16,536 nt of DNA from an uncultured Clostridia bacterium (GTDB lineage Bacteria > Bacillota > Clostridia > Oscillospirales > Oscillospiraceae). Shown here in pieces: positions 13,054 through 16,536 of the stretch (position 1 is its first letter; every line of letters starts with the position of its first letter). The stretch covers positions 1 to 16,536 of the forward strand of contig CAMWTG010000024.1 of the NCBI GenBank assembly GCA_947177115.1. The letters are read 5' to 3'. The notes beneath the pieces were generated by a model. That model worked only from the letters and a program-made list of their open reading frames with translations, ran no database searches and was not told the DNA's origin. A program made the position numbers and the translations under genes.

Positions 13054-14883
13054 TCAGCCCGCTGTTTTTTCCTGGCGCACGTCGTACAGGAAAAATACCT
13101 GATCCGCCCCCCGGTATAGTCCGGCAAGCCCATCGGCCAGCTGATAACTGCCGCCCCGGCAAAGCACCGGGATCACCGGCGAATCCGTCAGCAGGATGGC
13201 CTCCGCGTCATGCAGATAGGCGTCCCGGGCATCGGGGGATACTACGGCGCTGGCGGCATCCAGAAGGATGTCGAAAGCATCGCTGGCATAGCCGGAGACA
13301 TTGGCTTCGCTGCCGCTGTGCCAGCGGTTGAGCAGGATCTCCGCATCACTGTAAAAAGGCCGGAACTCCTGGGCAGCCATGGTAAAGGAGGGAATGCCGG
13401 AGAGTTCTTCTTCCGTTCCTGCCTCGCTACTCTCACCGTTTCCGTCATCCTCGTTGTTCTCTTCATGGAGAGCGGGGGAGAGGGCCGTCTGATATTCTTC
13501 CTGGTTGACGCCCCGGATGGTGACGGAAACGCCAAGGCACTCTTTCCACATGGATTGCAGTGCGCGGGCAATTGCGGCGTCTTTCTCGGAGCTGTAGACA
13601 TAGAGATATTCCACCTCCGGGAAACCGCTGCCGCCGGGGTATCCGGCGTTGGCCAGCAGCGCCTGGGCATAGCTGCAGTCGGCCTCATGGTCGTGGACGT
13701 GTTCCGCTGTCACCACTTCCAGGCTGTGCGTCCGGAAATCCCAGCAGACAGCCGCCGGCTTCTCCGGTTCCGGCGCGGCGTTGGGGTCGGGAAGCGTTTC
13801 CTCCGGTGGTTCCTCTTCTACCGCTGGCCGTGCGCTGTAATCGGACACGCCGTAAGGCACGATACCCGGCGCAGGCCGCGCGGTCAAATCGCCCAGCGTA
13901 TCCACAATTGCCTGACGGTCCACTGCCAGGTGGAAGGCCAGCCGTACATTTTCGTTGTCAAAAGGAGCCTTCTGCGTGTTCAGCAGCACGCCATAGGTCT
14001 CCGTCACCGGCTCCGCCGTCCAAAGTCCGCTGTCCGCCAGGACCCGCAGGGGTTCGGCGGGCAGATCGACCACCAGTGCCGCCTCTCCGGCCAGCAGGGC
14101 ATCGTAGTCGCTTTGGCTGTCAGAGATCGCGGCAAATTCAATAATCTCCGGACTGGCGGGATCCGCGTCATAGTAGCTTTCGCTGCGCTCCAGCGTCACC
14201 AGCTGGGACGTGCAGGCAGCCGCTCTGTATGCTCCGTTGGTTACCGCCCCGTTGGTCTGGGAAACCAGATCTGTCCGCACCGGCATGGTGTACGCCCCGG
14301 CACAGACCTCTTCCAGAAACCAGGCGGGACTGCCGTTCAGCGCAACCACCAGCGTCCGGCTGTCCGGGGCGGACACCCCCAGCGGGGCCGGTTCCCCGTC
14401 CTCCTGCACTTCGCCGTATCCGGTGATGGCCGACATCAGCTCCCGGTGGGGCAGCTCATTGGCTGGGTCCGCCAGCCGCTGCCAGGCGGTCACAAAATCC
14501 TCCGCCGTAACAGCCTTCCCATCAGACCAGACAATACCCTCCCGCAGGGTAAAGGTGTACGTGGCATTCCCGGCGTAGTCGGTTTCCACGGTATAGCTTT
14601 CCGCCTGACCGTTTGCCAGCACCGCCCAGCCATCGCCGCCGTCCTCCCAGCGCAGAAGATTCTCAAAAAGATGGTACAGGATGGTTTCTCCGCCCCGGGC
14701 GGTCACAGCGGCGGGCGACAGCGTAGCCTGGGATTCGCTGACCCGAACATGGAGGGTGTAGGGGCCGGTCTCCTCCACAGGGGGCTGGTCCGTTCCATCG
14801 TCCGGCGCTCCGCCGCAGGCGCATAGCGCCAGAGCCAGCAGCGCGCACAACAGAAACATCCACTTTTTCTTCATAGAACCCAT
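13054..14883 (-). CDS. peptide/nickel-type ABC binding lipoprotein (SBP_bac_5), orphan
   Basis: Extracellular solute-binding lipoprotein of 609 residues in the OppA/DppA/NikA family. Signal: MKKK, hydrophobic core, then LCAC with Cys23 lipidated. Family segments are ILYHLFENLLRW, FTLREGIVWSDGKAVTAEDFV, NENVRLAFHLAVDR and ALLANAGYPGG. Two low-complexity acidic inserts are present (VEEEPPEETLPDP near 350-370, and NNEDDGNGESSEAGTEEE near 470-490). A His-rich motif EHVHDHEADC lies at 394-403. The ATG at 14883 is preferred over GTG 14886 and ATG 14874 because GGAG (14895-14892) sits 8 bases upstream. It shares one base with the helicase stop (TGATG). No permease or ATPase gene is near. The ligand is unknown: a peptide by default, a metal complex as an alternative. 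Confidence 0.9.
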   Translation of the reverse strand: MGSMKKKWMFLLCALLALALCACGGAPDDGTDQPPVEETGPYTLHVRVSESQATLSPAAVTARGGETILYHLFENLLRWEDGGDGWAVLANGQAESYTVETDYAGNATYTFTLREGIVWSDGKAVTAEDFVTAWQRLADPANELPHRELMSAITGYGEVQEDGEPAPLGVSAPDSRTLVVALNGSPAWFLEEVCAGAYTMPVRTDLVSQTNGAVTNGAYRAAACTSQLVTLERSESYYDADPASPEIIEFAAISDSQSDYDALLAGEAALVVDLPAEPLRVLADSGLWTAEPVTETYGVLLNTQKAPFDNENVRLAFHLAVDRQAIVDTLGDLTARPAPGIVPYGVSDYSARPAVEEEPPEETLPDPNAAPEPEKPAAVCWDFRTHSLEVVTAEHVHDHEADCSYAQALLANAGYPGGSGFPEVEYLYVYSSEKDAAIARALQSMWKECLGVSVTIRGVNQEEYQTALSPALHEENNEDDGNGESSEAGTEEELSGIPSFTMAAQEFRPFYSDAEILLNRWHSGSEANVSGYASDAFDILLDAASAVVSPDARDAYLHDAEAILLTDSPVIPVLCRGGSYQLADGLAGLYRGADQVFFLYDVRQEKTAG

Positions 14884-16046
14884 CACTTTTTCTCCACAGG
14901 GATCAGTTTCCCGTCTTCGCCGAAGGCCACCGGCTGGATCTGGCTGCGTGTATGTTTGGCGATATCATTGAGCCGTACCATGCTGGGATAATCGGTCACA
15001 AAGGTGTACGCCACCCCATGCCGCTTTGCCCGTCCGGTCCGTCCGATCCGGTGTACATAGTATTCGTTTTCATCCGGCACGTCATAGTTGAACACCGCGT
15101 CCACATCGTCCACATCGATCCCGCGCGCGGCTACATCCGTTGCCACGAACACCCGCAGCTCGCCCCGCCGGAACCGGGCCATGACCTTTTCCCGTTTTTC
15201 CTGGGGAATATCGCCGTGGATGCATTGGGCGTCCACGCCCCGCATCTGCAGCAGCTTGGTGACCCGCTCGGTGTTGCCCTTGGTGTTGCAGAAGATCATC
15301 ACCCGGTCATACTGCTCCAGGCGCAGGATCCGCTCCACCGCATCCACCTTCTGATCCATGCTCAATTCCAACCGGTACTGCAGGATATCCGGCTTGTTTT
15401 CCTCATCGGCCCGTACGGTGATCTCCACGGCGTCCCGCTGATAGACCCAGGCGATGTCCATGACCTCCCGGCTGATGGTTGCGGAAAAGAGCCCCAGGTT
15501 TTTCCTGTTCTTCATCTGATCCAGCAGTCTGGTCACATCGTGGATGAAGCCCATGTCCAGCATCCGGTCCGCCTCGTCCAGAACGGCGGTCCGGACCTGA
15601 TCGATCCGCACGGTCCGCCGCTTGAGGTGGTCCCCCAGCCGGCCAGGGGTGGCGATAACGATCTGGGGCCGCTTTTTCAGCGCATCGATCTGCTTGCCGA
15701 TAGGCTGGCCGCCATAGAGGCATACCATCCGGATGCCCGGTTTGAACTGAGCCAGGTCCCGCATCTCCGAGGTGATTTGCATGGCCAGTTCACGGGTAGG
15801 GGCCAGAATGACCGCCTGTACCTGGTCGCTGTCCGTGTCGATATGTTCGATAATAGGAATACCAAAAGCAAAGGTTTTCCCTGTGCCGGTAGGGGCTTTT
15901 GCGGTCACGTCCTGCCAGTCCAGCATGGGGGGGATGCACCCAGCCTGGATAGGGGTAGAGACCTGATAGTTCTTTTTCTCCAGTGCCCGCATCAATTCTT
16001 CCGACAGTCCCAGACTGTCAAAGCGGACGCCCTGCGTGATTTCCAT
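14883..16046 (-). CDS. DEAD-box ATP-dependent RNA helicase
   Basis: RNA helicase core protein of 387 residues that remodels RNA duplexes with ATP, commonly in ribosome assembly or cold adaptation. Q motif FDSLGLSEEL...STPIQ, motif I APTGTGKT (51-58), Ia APTRELA, Ib TPGR, motif II DEAD (157-160), motif III SAT (188-190), motif V ATDVAARGID and motif VI HRIGRTGR are all intact. The protein ends soon after the core (VEKK), so it lacks the RNA-binding C-terminal extension of CshA or DbpA types. The ATG at 16046 is chosen for GAGG at 16059-16056, nine bases upstream; the frame stays open further upstream only through a TTG. The last base of its TGA stop is the first base of the binding-protein ATG. 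I see no convincing promoter in the short gap upstream. Confidence 0.96.
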   Translation of the reverse strand: MEITQGVRFDSLGLSEELMRALEKKNYQVSTPIQAGCIPPMLDWQDVTAKAPTGTGKTFAFGIPIIEHIDTDSDQVQAVILAPTRELAMQITSEMRDLAQFKPGIRMVCLYGGQPIGKQIDALKKRPQIVIATPGRLGDHLKRRTVRIDQVRTAVLDEADRMLDMGFIHDVTRLLDQMKNRKNLGLFSATISREVMDIAWVYQRDAVEITVRADEENKPDILQYRLELSMDQKVDAVERILRLEQYDRVMIFCNTKGNTERVTKLLQMRGVDAQCIHGDIPQEKREKVMARFRRGELRVFVATDVAARGIDVDDVDAVFNYDVPDENEYYVHRIGRTGRAKRHGVAYTFVTDYPSMVRLNDIAKHTRSQIQPVAFGEDGKLIPVEKK

Positions 16047-16113
16047 AACTTTTATCCTCGTGATCTTTTGTTTTTCTGTTGTTGGATACTTGACAACCAA
16101 TTTATATTAGCAC

Positions 16114-16150
16114 AAAAACCGCCCCGCCGCAAGGGCGGCAGGGCGGTTTT
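16114..16150 (-). terminator. terminator of acsB (bidirectional in form)
   Basis: On the minus strand AAAACCGCCCTGCCGC pairs over 16 bp with GCGGCGGGGCGGTTTT (one G-U pair), loop of 4, followed by a further T. The same pair becomes a C-A mismatch on the plus strand, so the minus strand is the functional direction. It ends the acsB transcription unit and isolates the helicase gene. Confidence 0.85.
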
Positions 16151-16222
16151 CCCGAAAATTCACGTTTTTTTCATAGTAAAGACGGACGCTGCACCAATAG
16201 CGCGGGAGCGTATCTCTTACAT

Positions 16223-16536
16223 CTACATCAGCGGGGCCAGATTCATGACAGGGTGGCCCTTCTCGGTGAGGAAGTTCATCAGCTCCTCGGGATCAGAGGT
16301 GATGGTCTCATCGCCGATCATGCTGCAGAAGTCATCGATGCCCAGCAGCTCCTTGGCGGTGGCGTTGAGCCGGGGGGCCACATCGTCCTTCAGCTCCTTG
16401 GGCATCCAGACGATCCGGGCGATGCCGCCCTCGGCGGCGGCAAACTTCTTGGAGGCGATGAAGTGGCGGCCGTGGCCCATGAAGCCGGGGGTCTGCCCGC
16501 CGCCGCCGGTCATGGAGGCCAGCTCGCCGAAGGTCA
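16223..16536 (-). CDS. acsB: acetyl-CoA synthase (CO-methylating) subunit AcsB, C-terminal end only
   Basis: The visible 103 codons (frame open to the window edge, reading TFGELASMTGG at the edge) match the extreme C-terminus of bacterial acetyl-CoA synthase: QTPGFMGHGRHFI, GGIARIVWMPKELK, ITSDPEELMNFL, KGHP and a final PLM. This enzyme joins CO, a methyl group from the corrinoid protein and CoA into acetyl-CoA in the Wood-Ljungdahl pathway. The Ni-Fe-S A-cluster cysteines lie upstream of this part and cannot be checked here. The first ATG inside the fragment (16513) is internal, not a start. Stop TAG at 16225-16223 is followed by 72 bases and then a strong terminator, so acsB is the last gene of its unit. 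Confidence 0.92.
   Translation of the reverse strand, partial: TFGELASMTGGGGQTPGFMGHGRHFIASKKFAAAEGGIARIVWMPKELKDDVAPRLNATAKELLGIDDFCSMIGDETITSDPEELMNFLTEKGHPVMNLAPLM

Noticed and set aside
10613..13102. A very long open frame (829 codons) on the plus strand opposite cooF and cooS
   Set aside because: It is the mirror of GC-rich coding sequence; the translation is rich in His, Gln, Gly and Val without any domain, and the minus strand carries unmistakable CooS and ferredoxin motifs.
13210..14826. A 538-codon plus-strand open frame opposite the binding lipoprotein
   Set aside because: Arg/Gly/His-rich shadow without ribosome site; the minus strand has a lipoprotein signal and SBP_bac_5 segments.
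16047..16113. A promoter for the helicase gene in the gap after the acsB terminator
   Set aside because: AT-rich TAATATAAAT is present, but no -35 element at proper distance that is not inside the terminator hairpin, so it was not listed as a feature.

Overview
The window comes from a GC-rich, low-redundancy Firmicute genome, most likely a strictly anaerobic gut-type clostridium of the Oscillospiraceae kind (inference). The reasons are strong AGGAGG-type ribosome sites, an Obg GTPase, a YesM/YesN-type two-component pair, lipoprotein-type binding proteins, and carbon monoxide dehydrogenase and acetyl-CoA synthase genes. No tRNA, rRNA, CRISPR array or insertion sequence was found.

Layout, left to right. 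(1) 2-1078, plus strand: the 3' part of a sensor histidine kinase, closed by a clear terminator. (2) 1208-4711, plus: a promoter and a tight three-gene operon coding for an iron/hexose-phosphate-type binding lipoprotein, a YesM-family sensor kinase and an AraC-type response regulator. Start and stop codons overlap at both junctions. No permease or ATPase gene is present, so the binding protein probably acts as a sensor subunit, as in the HptRSA system of staphylococci. (3) 4712-6831, plus: a visibly AT-richer island with a small P-loop kinase, a GNAT acetyltransferase and an unassigned Cys-rich protein; probably acquired by transfer. (4) 6880-8931, plus: a second GNAT acetyltransferase, obgE, and a one-helix membrane peptide with its own promoter. 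(5) 8932-9314: a gene-free stretch full of hairpins between convergent genes.

(6) 9315-12925, minus: an operon cooS - cooF - FAD/NAD oxidoreductase, the arrangement by which electrons from a CODH-type active site would pass through a four-cluster ferredoxin to NAD(P). A sequence resembling a Rex operator lies over the predicted transcription start. The CooS protein keeps every metal-cluster ligand that I can align, but it lacks the four-histidine proton path and the active-site lysine of characterised CO dehydrogenases. Its real reaction is therefore open. I regard this as the most interesting observation in the window. (7) 13054-16046, minus: a DEAD-box RNA helicase overlapping, at TGATG, an orphan peptide-type binding lipoprotein with acidic inserts and a His-rich motif. 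(8) 16223-16536, minus: the C-terminal end of acetyl-CoA synthase (acsB), followed by a strong terminator. The organism therefore appears to carry the Wood-Ljungdahl carbonyl branch, with the main cluster outside the window to the right.
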